64,000 nucleotides of DNA, taken from Adiantum capillus-veneris. Taxonomy: Eukaryota > Streptophyta > Polypodiopsida > Polypodiales > Pteridaceae. Shown one piece after another: positions 1 through 11,484 of the stretch (positions within the stretch are counted from its first letter, which is position 1; every line of letters begins with the position of its first letter). The notes beneath the pieces were generated by a model. The model saw only the letters and a list, made by a program, of their open reading frames with translations. It ran no database searches and had not been told where the DNA came from. A program made the translations under genes and the position numbers. The DNA is taken from positions 72,133,412 through 72,197,411 of the forward strand of contig CM043963.1 of NCBI GenBank assembly GCA_014529385.2, read 5' to 3'.

Positions 1-580
1 AAATCATAACTCCATCATGAAAAAGGTCTTGAAAACTGAAACAGATCAGTCCAAAAATGTCGCCCTATGGTCTAGGAACACTCTCCTATGGTCAAAATGA
101 CTAAAAACAGTGATTTAAGCACTCAAATATGAAGATTAGGCTCACAGACACGTAGTTGTGAACCTCAACAAAACTAACAATGCTTACACTTAAATGAAAG
201 ATCAAAGAGAGAGGAACACAATGCAAGTTTCAAAACCAAAAACGGATTACCCAATCAATAGCTATGATGATTACAAGTTGGAGCTTCGTAGTCGCTTGAG
301 CGTACGTACAACAGAGCTCTTTTCTTCTCCAAAGATAAGCCCCCTTTCACATTAAAGTGATTGACCTTTATACCTAGGGCATTCTAAATGGTCAGTGGCC
401 GACTCACATGGACATTTACAAATATCATTACAACATTACAACTTAGGGAACTAATCACCTACTCTGGAATCAGGATTACACAGAGTATTACTACACTACC
501 TCAAAAAACTAATAGAGTACAAATGTGGTGTTTGGCTACGTGTCCGGCTAGGTGGTTGTTCGGCGGTCTGTCTCTTAACA
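1..580 (-). repeat. G1 3' LTR (right-hand part; continues outside window)
   Basis: Bases from about 139 to 570 match 43140-43560 closely, for example the blocks around the GATAAGCCCCCTTT word at 335 and 43327. The LTR ends in TAACA at 580, directly next to a pyrimidine-rich stretch that is the polypurine tract on the minus strand. The left end of this LTR is outside the window. Confidence 0.8.
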
Positions 581-617
581 TTCTCCCCTTCCTAAATCAT
601 GTCGTCCCTTGACATGA
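581..617 (-). promoter_or_regulatory. G1 polypurine tract plus adjacent hairpin
   Basis: Bases 581-592 read as a purine run on the minus strand immediately before the LTR, the expected plus-strand primer site for reverse transcription. Next to it, 597-603 and 611-617 form a 7-bp inverted repeat (TCATGTC/GACATGA) with a 7-nt loop. The same arrangement recurs in element H at 45176-45210. Confidence 0.7.
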
Positions 618-622
618 CCTTG

Positions 623-2426
623 TGCAGTCTTATCATAGGGTTGTCTTTAGCTTTGTCTTCAAGGTTGGTCTTCAGCTTGGGAAGTGCGTTGTCATTGATG
701 ACTCTCCCCCCTTCCTTAAGTGATTCATATCTACCATGTTGTTGATACGTGATTTTATCTTTGAGTTTCAAGGTAACTTTTCTTCTTGTTTTGCATTCGC
801 CTCTTTGTTGCCAATCTTAGCCGCTGTAAAGATGGATGTTGATGTGTCTGAGCTTGTAGAACTCGTCCTCTTTGTTGCGTGGACTTTGTGATGGATTTGC
901 CTCCAAGGTCCACTACATTTTGAGTTTTCCACAATAGGTAGCCAATGTTGAAGCACTGTGTGAGCTATGTATGGTTGTTGTGGATAGCTCACTTGCTGAA
1001 TTTTTCATTGCTTGTAGTTGTAGGCCAGTTTTTAACTTGCTATTTTTTGATGGAGCTTTGCTGCTCACGATAAGCATGTTGTGATTTACAACTTTATCTC
1101 CAAGTCGTTGATGATTGATTTGGGTAGCCATTTCCTTATTTGCTGATGTAGAAGGAATATGTACAAGAAGATGATGTGATTCTAGATTAGGGTCTAAAAC
1201 CTGGATAACCAAAGGAAAAAAACCCGGTGGAAAAAAGTGCCTTTGGTATACGCTCTTATTGGAGTTGAGCATTTGGACTTGAAGTACCTGTCATTCAAGG
1301 TGAGTACTTGGGAGAAACAAAGGAAGAGTATCTAATGCAAGTGACAATTATAGGACACTCTTTATGCACATGAGAGATTTTTCAAACAAAAGCATGTAGT
1401 GTAAGAGATGGAGTTGATGGGTGCTTCAAGGAACAAATGTAGCACATGTGACATCAAAGGACGTCTCAATAGCTTCCATGTTTCCAAGAAGGGTTTTTGA
1501 TATAGAAGCTTCTCCAGTCATACCTCATTGTGCTGAGTGCATGAGTGTCTTTTGGACTTCCTCCTTCACTTACCACTTTACTACAATGACTTCGACTCTT
1601 ATGCTCACCTATACCAGCATGAGCGATGTAACATAAATATGCTCAACTCTTCTAGCTTGAGCAGTACCTAGAATAGCTAAGACGCTTAGACCACAGAGAA
1701 TATTACATGAAGGTTTGGGACTAACACCTCGCTCATTTAGTGGCGTAGCTACCCGAATCTGACTTTTATGCCATGTATGTTTAATGGAGACTTGGTCTTA
1801 CCTGTTCAAGGCCAAAAACACAATTCCATAAGTTCTGGAAATTTAGGCCTCTTCCATTGTGTTGGTCTTTGGATGCCACCATTTTGTTGATTAGGTTGGC
1901 ATACTTTGGCTCCTCTTGGACTTAGTGGCTTAGCTACCCGAATCTGACTTTTATGCCATGTATGTTTAATGGAGACTTGGACTTACCTGTTCAAGGCCAA
2001 AAACACAATTCCATAAGTTCTGGAAATTTAGGCCTCTTCCATTGTGTTGGTCTTTGGATGCCACCATTTTGTTGATTAGGTTGGCATACTTTGGCTCCTC
2101 TTGATTTGATTGTCGTATGTTCACACTGCTTTGTGAAACAAGTCCTTTAGCTCTTGTAGGAACTCATGTAGTTTTTACTTTATCTCTTATGAGAAACGAT
2201 TGTTGATGTGTTCTTTGTGATTGAGTTTCCACTAGCGATTTTGGAACCCATCTTGTTTTGGTCCTTGTGTGACCGTCTTTTGCATTTGCATCTTTTTCTC
2301 AGTGACTTGATGGACACTAGGCTTCGATATACATAACTGATTATTTCCATTGTAGAAGCTGTGATTTTGTAGTTGATGATGAGGTATCCATCTGTAGATT
2401 GCAGCAGCCTTGGTTGCAATTGGCTT
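623..2426 (-). other. G1 3' region, degenerate, no supported gene
   Basis: This stretch lies between the tryptophan-repeat tail of G1 and its polypurine tract. Only short broken frames are present on either strand and none shows a recognisable domain. It includes the 185-bp tandem duplication listed separately. It is best read as decayed 3' coding or untranslated sequence of G1. Confidence 0.5.
1737..2106. repeat. 185-bp direct tandem duplication
   Basis: Bases 1737-1921 and 1922-2106 are almost identical; both contain the word TAGCTACCCGAATCTGAC (at 1746 and 1931) and end in TTGGCTCCTCTTG. The near-identity implies a much younger event than the surrounding coding decay. Confidence 0.9.
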
Positions 2427-2954
2427 CTATTGGCTGTTGGTTATCATTGCTTGCCTTTGGGTAGAAGCTTGTGCTACATGATTTCTCTTGGTTATTCCAG
2501 ATTGAGCTACAATTGTTGGTAACCATATTTGGGTGTTACCTTCATAAAATCCTTGTGCTTTAAGTAGCTTCACTAGAATCATTTGTTGCTTCACCTGTTT
2601 GTGTTGGGTAGCTTCGTCGAGGTCTAACTTTGGTATCCAAATTTGTCGCATTGTTTTCTGCTTTGATGTTTACTTTTGCCTTTTATGGTAGTTCTTTATC
2701 CTGATTGAGTTGTTTGTCTTGCGTTTATACCTCGTCTTGCTCTTTGTAGAAGTCTTTAGTTGAGGCGAGTAGATCCAGGATGTTACTTTAGGCTTTTTAG
2801 CCCAAACATTAGCGTTTCCATGGAAGTAGTCCTGAGCAATGATTGACTCATTTGATGCTACCCACCCTGTCACTTTTTGTTGTTGTGGTCGAACATGTGC
2901 TTTATGTATCCAAACTGGGTCTTTGGCTTGGATGTTGTCTTTGGATACTAACAC
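2427..2954 (-). pseudogene. G1 tryptophan-repeat tail (WIPK-type motifs), broken
   Basis: Two minus-strand frames (2954-2670 and 2651-2427) carry spaced tryptophan motifs: PVWIHK, VTGWVAS, ANVWAK and VTSWIY in the first, QIWIPK and TQIWLP in the second, separated by polar Gln/Lys-rich linkers. The same style of repeat (QVWMRK, QIWIPK, RIWIPK) occurs at the matching 3' position of element G3 (51414-52037), after its integrase. It therefore looks like the C-terminal tail of the polyprotein in this lineage. Similar W-x-P-K repeats occur near zinc knuckles in some copia gag proteins, so a nucleic-acid-binding role is conceivable but not shown. Frameshifts and stops break the frame. Confidence 0.5.
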
Positions 2955-3150
2955 TTGGTTGATTCTCTTCGGCTTCTTCTAAATGTATTTTTCTGATGGA
3001 AACTTTGGTTGATAGACTTTTTGTTTCGGTTTCCATTGCATTGTTGATGGTTTGGGTCTTGATGTAGACGCTTCACGAGAAGTTTGATGGAAGTTCATTG
3101 AGAGTAAAGTCGTCTTGCGAGGTTGATACACTTCAGTGTTTACCTTTGCT

Positions 3151-4959
3151 TTACCTTTTTTTTGCTATGGTTGGCTGCTCCTTCTTTGCATTGACTGGAG
3201 GTGCCTTTGGGGCTTTTGATGGTGTTGTTGAAGTTTTTCCTTGTGGTTGGAAGAAGAAATTCCTCCATCTTTCTGTTAGGATCAGCCTCCCTTTGATGTG
3301 ATGGGAGTCAATTATTTGGAAAGTTTCCTTGTACTTCCTAGTATTCAACTTGAGTATGGCTTAGACCGTGCCAAAGCTAGGAATTGCCGTTTTAGAACTT
3401 GTGTACACTATGTCCTCTAGCTCGTTGATTGGCGGCTTTCCCATCATTATCCATGTTCCATAAGACATTAGATTCTCTATCGCTTGTGGATCTATTATTG
3501 GCGAACATGTGATTTTGAGTTCTGTTTGTCCCCATATGTTGAATTTGATCTTCATAGGAGACAATCGATCTTCTCTTGTATCCTTGTTCTTCTCTTGATC
3601 TTGCATTTGTTGAACATTTGATGTTGAACTTGGAAACTTTGCTCCTTCATTTGGTTTCAATTGCACTCTTTTTGGAGTTGTCTTCTTTGAAACAGCTTTA
3701 GGCGATTCTTTAGGTATGTCAATGATGACATATTTGTGTGGTTACTCTGCATCCTTTGTTTGCACTTTGGCTTCATGCTCCATGACGTAGCCATCTATCT
3801 CAACTTTTCTACTTTCACACTCACAAACCTCGTTAGCTTCTTTCAACACCTTTATTGTAAATAAGGGAGTTATATCATAGCCATCTTCATCGCAAAATTT
3901 GGTGATGGTCACCTCATTTACGCAAACATCAAGAGTTGCCAGTATTTGATCCCATCCAAAGGGTTCAAATAACTCCTCTAGGAATGGTTCCTTAATATAA
4001 GCTTCATCTTCTAGGATGCAATCTTCCTTTCTAAGACTCACACACCCCGAAGCTCCGCACATCCAAACATGTACTTTGCTTTGCAACCAAGCAGGTACCT
4101 CATTTTCCTATTCAGTTGTGGAGTGTAATTCTTCCCCCCGGGTTCTCTCTACATCTCTATAACTATTATCTTTGACACTAATTTTTGTAGTGACCTCTTT
4201 GTGTCTCAAGTAGATATAGTCATAGCCCCAATCTTGTACCATTTTGAGTTGACACATGAATGGTTTGCCCAATATGATGTCAAATTTGCTGCTCTTGTCA
4301 AAATTCATTATGGCAAAGGTGTGCTCATACTCTATGCCACACAAGGATACAATGATTTGTTATAATATTCCTATCGGTTTCTCCACTTATCCATCCAGTA
4401 ATTGCAATTTCAGTCGGTTTTGTAAGAGCAAGCTTTTCCATTTTTTCCATATTTCTTTGGTTGCAATGGCAATTCCTGCCTCACTATCTAATATAGCAAC
4501 CGTCTTTACTCCTTTGTACTCAAGTGGTAAGGTGGTGTTTCCTTATTCTCCTTCACAGCAGTCACCCACCTTATTTACTGGTAGTGGCTTTGTCTGTGGC
4601 TTTTTAGGCATGGTGTCATCCCTGTTTTCATATCCAAGTTGGTCATGCGGAGGGATTCCCATGTTTTCCAGGTGTTTGCTCATTTGGCCCCATAGATGTG
4701 GTCTAATTTTTAGCAACTTTGAGAGATAAAGTGTGCATTGTATAGGAGAAGACATCAATTCATGCAAGCTCTTACTATCCATCATTTTTGGTGTGGCTTT
4801 CCACTGAGAAGGTACCATGTTAACCTTCGATTTTGTTTTGAGTTCTCCTATGAAAGATGGCAAAGTCTGTAGAGAGCGTGGTTTACTCTCTTCAGATGCG
4901 ATAGACCCAACATCCCCATATAGAGATCTTATATCCCTTGGGAAAAATTTGTGATCCAT
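3151..4959 (-). pseudogene. G1 protease frame with a second retropepsin-like segment, no RT or integrase
   Basis: One minus-strand frame of about 603 codons, broken by several stops, carries these in order: an upstream spacer; a retropepsin-like domain with active-site-like ILDSEAGIAIAT (about 4490) and the late motif FDIILGKPFM (about 4280); an acidic linker (4086-3742); a lysine-rich spacer; then PIIDPQAIENLMSYGTW (about 3480), which aligns with PLLDLGAQENLISYG of element G3 (57350). A normal gypsy pol would have reverse transcriptase, RNase H and integrase between linker and tail; here they are missing without loss of frame. In the first domain the usual D-S/T-G triad reads D-S-E, so catalysis is doubtful. 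Stops are mostly TAA, compatible with C-to-T decay. Confidence 0.6.
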
Positions 4960-5093
4960 GTTTATCTAAGGGATAGGTCTGACTGTAAAGTAGCACGTAC
5001 TACCATGTTTTTGGTAGTGATTTGTGATCCATGTTTATCTAAGGGATAGGTGCTGACTGTAAAGTAGCACTACCATGTTTTTGGTTTTTGATC
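4948..5093. repeat. Tandem duplication, about 73 bp
   Basis: The segment starting TTTGTGATCCATGTTTATC at 4948 repeats at 5021 with few changes. It lies between the coiled-coil frame and the protease frame of G1 and contributes to the break between them. Confidence 0.85.
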
Positions 5094-5183
5094 GATTCCC
5101 ATAAGGATTGTGGCCACGGTTCTTCTACCTTTGAGGCCACCCCATCTATGGTATTGTCTACTTCTTTTGTATCTAAAGGTGCC

Positions 5184-5696
5184 TCAACTCCTGTCTCTTC
5201 TTGGTTCTTTGTCTACAATACCATGGCTTTCCAATTCCTGGATTTTTTTGCGGATTAGCACCTCCGTTTTTGGAGCATCTAGAACATGTGGTTCCATAAG
5301 AGCTTGGGTCTCTTGGATGAGCTCCTTGCACATTTGCAACCTCTCTTTTTCATACCCTGGATGAGGATATGTCAGCCATCTATTCTCTTGGATTTGATTG
5401 GGTTTTAGCCTAGCTTCATAGGCCTTCAAAATTGCATCTAAAGGTTCAAAGACTTTGTCGACCAAGACTGAATCTCTTGAGTTAGCCTTTGACTCTTTAA
5501 GTCCCTTTGCATTTTTCTTGCTTTCTTTCTCTTGTCTAATTTGTTCTTTTGTTTGATTCAGTTCAGTTTCTAAAGCAGCTTTCTCATGTAGCCTCTTTGC
5601 TTTCATTTTATCCCATTTGGATTTCCAAGATTTTCTTCCTGTTCTCACCGAGTTGTTCTCAATTTCTATTTGAACATGCAATGTGGCTTCCTCCAC
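5184..5696 (-). pseudogene. G1 coiled-coil segment of gag/pol
   Basis: A minus-strand frame of 170 codons, in the same frame as the gag segments upstream. Its N-terminal two thirds is rich in Lys, Glu and Gln with heptad-like spacing (for example around KSKWDKMKAKRLHEKAALE), suggesting an alpha-helical coiled coil of roughly 70 residues. The C-terminal part has LTYPHPGYEKERLQ and ELESHGIVDK. I do not recognise a catalytic domain. Position between gag zinc knuckles and protease suggests a linker or assembly domain. It was probably continuous with the gag frame. Confidence 0.5.
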
Positions 5697-5897
5697 AATG
5701 ATTGTGTTTTTGGCAGCTTCTTGAGCTTGAGCTCAAGTCATCACCTTTCCAAGAGTTATGGGTTCTACCTTGGATCCGCTTGAAGAAGGCCATCATGCCT
5801 ACAACATTCATTGTTGCTTTCCCCTTGTAGCATGGATTCTTAGCGCAATGTTGGCGTAGATGGTCTCTCCCACAACCATCATAGAATACAAATAATT

Positions 5898-7490
5898 CTA
5901 TTTGTGGACCCTTGTTTGGACAACTTCATGCCCAATGGTCACCTCCACACTCATAGCATGACCTTCTTGTTTCATAGTTGGTGATCCAACCAATGGTTGT
6001 TCTTGCCTGGTAAGAATTTTCTTTGAACCATACTCTTGATTGGCTATGAACATGAGCACATTCACATCCATAGAGTACTGGTTTTTCATGGGTTGTGGCA
6101 CATATGCTGGCTGAGTGTAGTTGACTACTAATCTACCATCATTCAAAAGAGGTGGTTGCTACCCTAGCATATGTTACAATTTTGGTTGAGTGTTACACCA
6201 TGGAGTGGGACGATCCCCTCCACAAGTATTATCTCTCCTCAATTGAGGTTGTCGTACATTCAGGTTTTGCTTGTAGCCTTTGTTTATTCTTCTAGTCACC
6301 CCCTTGACCACTTGGTCAAAGATTGGTTTGCAAGGAGTTTGAACATCTCTCTTTGTTGTTGATTCGCTCTTAGGAGATGAGGCACTACTAGTCACATTGT
6401 CTGTATCTTTAGTCACCACCTCTCCGTAGGCCTTACAATTATCAACTAGATAAAGAGATTCTCTAGTGACTTGCTCAAACGTCGTGCATCCTTTTAGATG
6501 TAGGTCTTTTTGGAGAGTCTCGTTTCTCAAGCCCTCTATGAAGAGAATTGATAATCTCTCATCTTGCAGTAGCTCTCTCATAGGACATCTATTGATGTAT
6601 TTTTTGAAGCAAAGCAAAGCTTCCTTCACTCTTTTGTTCTTTTTCTGTTTGAAAGCGTAGCTTTGGGACACTGTGTTATGTTTGATTCCCCTTTTTGAGA
6701 ACTCCTCTACAAACTCTTGTAAGATTTGTGCTATGTTTGGAAATTCATCTGTGTTTAGAGGTTGGAACCACGTCAAAGCCGTCCCTTCTTATGTCAATCC
6801 AAATCCTTCATACTGAGTATGGAAATCTACAATCTGTTCAGTCGCCGTCAAAACTTGTTTGAAGAGTAGGACATGCGCATACGGATCCCTTGACCCATTG
6901 TATTTTGTTTTAACACATTGAGCCACTTGATATGGTCTTAAAAATTGTGGTTTAGTCACTAATCTAACCAATTTGTGGTCTCTTGGAAAGATGTCTCTCG
7001 TCCTCTCCTCTCATCTTGGAGAAAATCCCGGTGGAATCCTCTCAGATATATGCTCTGGCATGAATTTTGACTGAAAGTAAGTAGAGATTGGAGTACCCTT
7101 GTATGTGTATTGTTGTAAGTCAATTGGATTGACAAGTATATACTCACGTCTATAATTATCTACCATCAAAACTTGCACTCCGTGAGCATCTGTATACGTG
7201 AATGCATAGAGATTCTTATGGAATGTTAACTATCCAATGTTGGGTTCTACACACATGTAGAAGATGTATTAGTCCCCATTTGTGAACCTATATAAGCCCT
7301 CATAAGTGTAATCCGTAAGCACTCTCATGGATTCATTGGTTTTGATGAATCTCACATTTGGTTTGTTGATCAGAGGATACTTCTCCTCTAGGTATTCTCC
7401 CAATCCCACTGTTAAAGGCATTGCAGTGTTTGTTGCGTTTTTCATGTCTTTGAGTGAAGTAGAAAACCTTGGTGGTGGATGATTTGTCAT
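5898..7490 (-). pseudogene. G1 gag, broken
   Basis: Minus-strand pieces 7490-7269, 6971-6789, 6776-6174 and 6146-5898 are all in one reading frame and separated by stops, so they are one decayed gene of about 530 codons. The central part has the plant retrotransposon gag signature: FNTDEFPN-like start, then FSKRGIKHNTVSQSYAFKQ, ALLCFKKYINRCP, RLSILFIEGLRNETLQKDL and FEQVTRESLYLVD. In a neighbouring frame near 5970-5880 are zinc-knuckle-like CxxC...H...C runs (CYECGGDHW, CDGCGRDH). The product would assemble the particle and bind RNA. Start codon uncertain; 7490 is the most upstream ATG of this frame. Confidence 0.65.
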
Positions 7491-7820
7491 GATTAAGGCT
7501 CACCCAAGATTCTCAAGATTGTACTTGACAATCCTACTTTGGCTTAGTGTAACTTATCCCTTTTTACCCTTGATCAAGTCTCTCAAAAGTCAGGAATTTG
7601 TTACTTTTTGGTCTCTGGAAATTATTCTGGGTACCCTAAAAGTTTGGATTTAGGAAACCTGGGAAAATTCAGCTCTAAAATAGTTTCATGACCAGAACAT
7701 AGGAGCTTTGGCTTGTATCTTGGCCTCCAGAAGGTATTTTTAGTTCAAACTTGAGATTTGAGATGTACTCAAGTATGTCTACAAGATCATCAAGTCAGAT
7801 GTCCCCACTATGCTGAGGTA
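7491..7820 (-). other. G1 leader, proximal part
   Basis: AT-rich stretch between the most upstream gag ATG and the palindrome array. No frame or RNA gene is supported. On the minus strand it would be untranslated leader. Confidence 0.5.
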
Positions 7821-9902
7821 CATGGATCGCGATCTATGTTCCTTTGTCAAAAAATTTTCTCCAAATTTTGACTGTATGTAGACAAGGTCATATGCAGGCT
7901 CTGTACCAATTTTCATCAAATTCTGAGGTTGAGGTACATGGATCGCGATCCATGTTCAAACACATATGGACTTGATATCTTAGGAGTTTTTTCCTGACTA
8001 TGTCCACAAATTAAATCTCAAATCTTTTTGGATTTGGACTTGTTTTGACAGGTCAAATAGCCAACACTAGGTCTGCACGGTGGCTTTTAGTCTATCGTGT
8101 GTTTTGATGTCTTTTGGCCCAAATTTGCTCAAATTTTTTCACAACTAAGCTTGGGATATGTTTCCTTGTGTATGTACTACTGATATGGAAAGTTTTAGGT
8201 CAAGCTATCACTATGGGTACATGGATTGCGATCCATGTGTGGAGCCCAAATTGACTTTTCTTGGTACCATCAGAATCAACATGACTAGTAGATGCTATGG
8301 TATCAAAATCTTTGAAAATGGACCTCTCTATTAAAAGTTAGGTTAGTTTCGGCACTTTGTCAGAGTACTTGGCAGTTCTCGAATTTTGGTTTGCTTTTTG
8401 ATATCCAAATTCACTTTTGAAAAGACCACTAGACTCCATGTGATGGGCTCTATCTATTGTGCAAGTTTGGTCTCAGTCTATTGCAAAGAAGCATGGATCA
8501 CGATGCATGTATCTCTGTGTCAGATGGTAATGAAACTTGGTACACAACTTGACCTTGGTCCCTTGATCCCTGCTATACGGCTTTTGTGTGATTTGGACTT
8601 GTTTAGGTCATGCAAAAGTCAATCCCTAGGTCTGTCTTAGGGTTTTCCTCTTTGAACAGGTTTTTGCTCTATTGACCCACTTTTTGAACTTTTTTGACAA
8701 AACTTCTTGGAGACTTTTGTTCACAATGGTCTTTGCTACAAGCTGGAAACGTTTCTGTCCAAAAATTTCTCAAGGGTACATGGATCGCGATCCATGTTCC
8801 GCCACTTTTGGACTTGACCTTTGGTGTGCTGATAGCTTGTGATGTTTGTAGCTTGCTCTACAAGGAATTTCTAGATTTCGATCAGTTTTGCCCAGCCAAA
8901 ACCGACTTCTACAATCTGCTGTGATAGTTTTGACAATGAACCGTTTTTGGCTCTTTTGACCAACTTTTTTGCATATAGTTCTTTTTGGGAAGTTGTTCCA
9001 AATGATATTAGCTACCTACTGCTCAAATCTCATCCAATTTTTTTTGATGAGGTACATGGATCGTGATCCATGTTTGACCTCATTTTGACATGAAACTTGG
9101 TCATCTTATAGTCCATGTTATGGTGATACTCTTCCCCAAATATTTTTGAATTTGAATCACTTTTTCCTAGTCAAAGGTGAGTTTTTCTATCTGTCCTACG
9201 GTTTTTGACTTAGTTTTTGTATTTGGCTATTTTGACCAGCTTTTTTCAATTTTTTGCTATGCTCCCGTTTGGCAAAGTTTTTCCACTAGTTATCAAGGAT
9301 GTACTTGTTAAATATCAATCCCAAATGTCATAAGGTACATGGATCGTGATCTAAGTTTGACAACATTTTTTCATGAATTTTGTTTAGTTGGTTCTCTATT
9401 TCCCGTAGAAGCCAAATCTCACACCTTTTTGAATTTGGATCTCCAAAAGCTGAAAAATTCCAAATTTTGTGTCTACAATGCGTATTCTACTATTTTTGCC
9501 CTAAAAGACAGTTCTGATGTGATTTTTGAGTTTTTCTTTCAAGCAAAATTGATTAGAGAAGTTTCCCAATGATGTACACTGTAATTGGTCACTTTTCACC
9601 AAAAATGGTCTCTAGGGTACATGGATCGTGATCCATGTTCCTCCACAGATTCTGCCCAGACTTTCTAGATTGCTTCTAGAGAGTATGTTGATGCCCTTGA
9701 TCCACGAATTTTTGAATTTGGATCACTTTAGAGGTCTCTACCATCAAATTTTTAGAATTTCAGAGTTATGGTCATTTCGGCAAAAATATGGTTTTCACCC
9801 TTTTTTCTCTCTATCTTTTAGCCCAAATTTGATGGTGATAGTTTCTACTTACCCTACTCCTAAGTACTGAAATGAAACATGAAACAAAAACAAACTAAAC
9901 GG
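7821..9902 (-). repeat. G1 leader array: diverged ~280-bp tandem monomers, each with a palindrome
   Basis: An 18-bp palindrome, CATGGATCGCGATCCATG or a one- to three-base variant, starts at 7821, 7937, 8220, 8492, 8779, 9055, 9338 and 9620. After the first short step the spacing is 283, 272, 287, 276, 283 and 282 bp. Copies at 7937 and 8779 are perfect. Monomers are otherwise strongly diverged but share landmarks at fixed offsets: a GATTTGGACTTG-like block about 95 bp after the palindrome, a TTTTGACC block, and a CCAAAAAT block shortly before the next palindrome. The array lies between PBS and gag, in the untranslated leader. No coding frame spans it. Confidence 0.9.
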
Positions 9903-10166
9903 TACAAAATAAAGTTGCAACGGAAAATGGAACAGCACTCTAAAAGCATAGAGAAAATCAAAGAATGAAATGCTTTTGGCTATCTCACTCGCAACCCTCT
10001 TTACCTCTGGAGAATAGATCTAGCAAGTCCTTGACTTCTAGACTCTATAAAGCACTAAACCCTGTGTCTAGCTGCTTCACTGCTAAAGTGTAAATGAAAT
10101 GGAAGATAAATCTTCGAAAAAGAACGCTCTAAATACGCATAGGTCACTCACCATCTAAGGATCATT

Positions 10167-10184
10167 TCCCCGGCAACGGTGCCA
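10167..10184 (-). promoter_or_regulatory. G1 primer-binding site (tRNA-Asp type)
   Basis: On the minus strand this reads TGGCACCGTTGCCGGGGA, matching the plant tRNA-Asp-type PBS (usually TGGCGCCGTTGCC...) with one change. It starts one base inside the LTR end at 10186, the expected position for priming minus-strand cDNA. It fixes the orientation of G1. Confidence 0.85.
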
Positions 10185-10185
10185 A

Positions 10186-10520
10186 TGTTAGCGGGTCACC
10201 GCGATGGACGTCTGTAGCATAGCTATCGGGCACTAACATAATGTCAATAGTCAAGGAAGTGACTCGGATGGGGCACGGAGACTCTTTGAGATCGTCAATC
10301 TCAAGAAGTGAACTTTAATAAACAAACACAACAACTCTACAAATAAAACAACACTCAATGATCAGAGAAATCTACCCTATGTCCTTTCTCACAGCTGTAG
10401 GTCATCACACCATTTTGATATCATTCGAGCGGACTCAAAATGCAATAAAACTTTAGGAGGTCTAGGACACCTAGAGGCACTATCCTACCAAGTCTGGTCG
10501 CAATCCAACAAGGTATATAA
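10186..10520 (-). repeat. G1 5' LTR, left-hand part
   Basis: Starts TGTTA next to the PBS. The LTR is cut near 10510-10525, where the plus-strand gag/pol frame of G2 begins. The other part of this LTR is at 43140-43571. The exact junction cannot be placed because G2 lacks its own 5' LTR. Confidence 0.65.
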
Positions 10521-10818
10521 TCCGTTTGGAGAAGAAAGAGGATGATTTGGGAGCTATTTTCATGCATGTAGGTAAGAGGGTTACAAGAGATCATGACATG
10601 AGTGATGCAAGTCCCAGCCATAAAAGAGGAAAACAGGCTGAAACAGGTACAGGTAAAGAGAAGAAGAAGAGAAAACCCAAGAAACATTACAATGCATCCG
10701 AATTTCCTTTGGAAGAAGGGCAACCAAATTATAGTTTGTGGGCTGATTTGGTGGGTAGAAAGGCTGATGTTACCTTTGGACAACTAATGGAAATGTGTCC
10801 TAAGTTAAAGAGGCAATG
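10521..10818 (+). pseudogene. G2 gag-to-protease spacer, left remnant
   Basis: The frame from about 10526 encodes a basic stretch (KKKRKPKKHYNASEFPL) followed by SLWADLVGRKADVTFGQLM and EMCPKLKRQ. This matches the same region of element G4 (INLKDFPLGHG, ISWPQFLALCPQVRRD; 17735-17860), so it is the spacer just before the retropepsin of a related gypsy element. The frame stops at 10818, where element D is inserted. Joining 10818 to 38151 and dropping one TSD copy continues the same frame into the protease. The 5' LTR, PBS and most of gag of G2 are missing. Confidence 0.75.
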
Positions 10819-11435
10819 TGTAATGTACCCAACATTTTTCAATAAAAGTAATTCATTTACTTTGCAAATATTTGAGGTTTTTGTATTTTATTAAGTCAAA
10901 GAGCATTCTAATGGAACGATCGGATCAAAAGTCGGACTTTAGAACTATTAGTTATGACCCTTATTCACTTGAAAACAATAGGTTGATGAGAAAACAAGTC
11001 TATTTCTAAAGATAAGAGTTGACCTTTAAGAAAGAGAGAGTAATTTTAGGAAAGGAAGAGTATTTTTAAGAAAGAAAGAGGAAGGAGTTAAGTTTAGAGT
11101 TCTTGTCTTAGGAGCCAAGCTTCTTTTAAAATTGGAGAATCGAAATCGAACATCAAAATCCGTGTCCGAAAAAAATAATAATAATATCTTTTTTAAAGAG
11201 CCGCGAACGTACGTGAACTTATCTCTCTTTGCTTTCCTCTATTCTTAGCTGGCCTTGAGAGCTTATATAAAGACCCCTCTCCCTTCACTTTGAAGACACA
11301 GATACACACTCTCAGAAGTAGAAGCTCTCTTGCCTTGACGTCGGAGTTACCTTCTCTCCCTCAAGCTCTTACCTTCAAGCCATCTCCATCTCCAAGTCTT
11401 CTCTACCTTTGTCGTGTTGCCCTTCGGATTCTTGA

Positions 11436-11484
<49 letters not shown>

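Larger units (their letters stand above)
1..10520 (-). mobile_element. G1: minus-strand Ty3/gypsy-like LTR retrotransposon, defective
   Basis: Read on the minus strand, the order is part of the 5' LTR (10186-10520), a PBS, a long leader with a palindrome array, gag with zinc knuckles, a coiled coil, a retropepsin, a second retropepsin-like stretch, a tryptophan-repeat tail, a polypurine tract and a 3' LTR running off the window start. Reverse transcriptase, RNase H and integrase are absent, so the copy is internally deleted or belongs to a non-autonomous family. The LTR termini agree (TGTTA at 10186, TAACA at 580). The rest of the 5' LTR lies at 43140-43571, displaced by the nested block that begins near 10521. 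Confidence 0.8.

Noticed and set aside
7821-9640. CRISPR-like array (short palindromic repeats at regular spacing)
   Set aside because: Spacers of ~265 bp are themselves homologous and diverged, the context is plant retroelement leader, and there are no cas genes. It is a tandem repeat with a conserved palindrome.
10501-10510. CCAACA at 10510 as the end of a complete 327-bp LTR
   Set aside because: The termini TGTTA (10186) and TAACA (580, 43571) pair better, and 43140-43571 supplies the missing part of the LTR.
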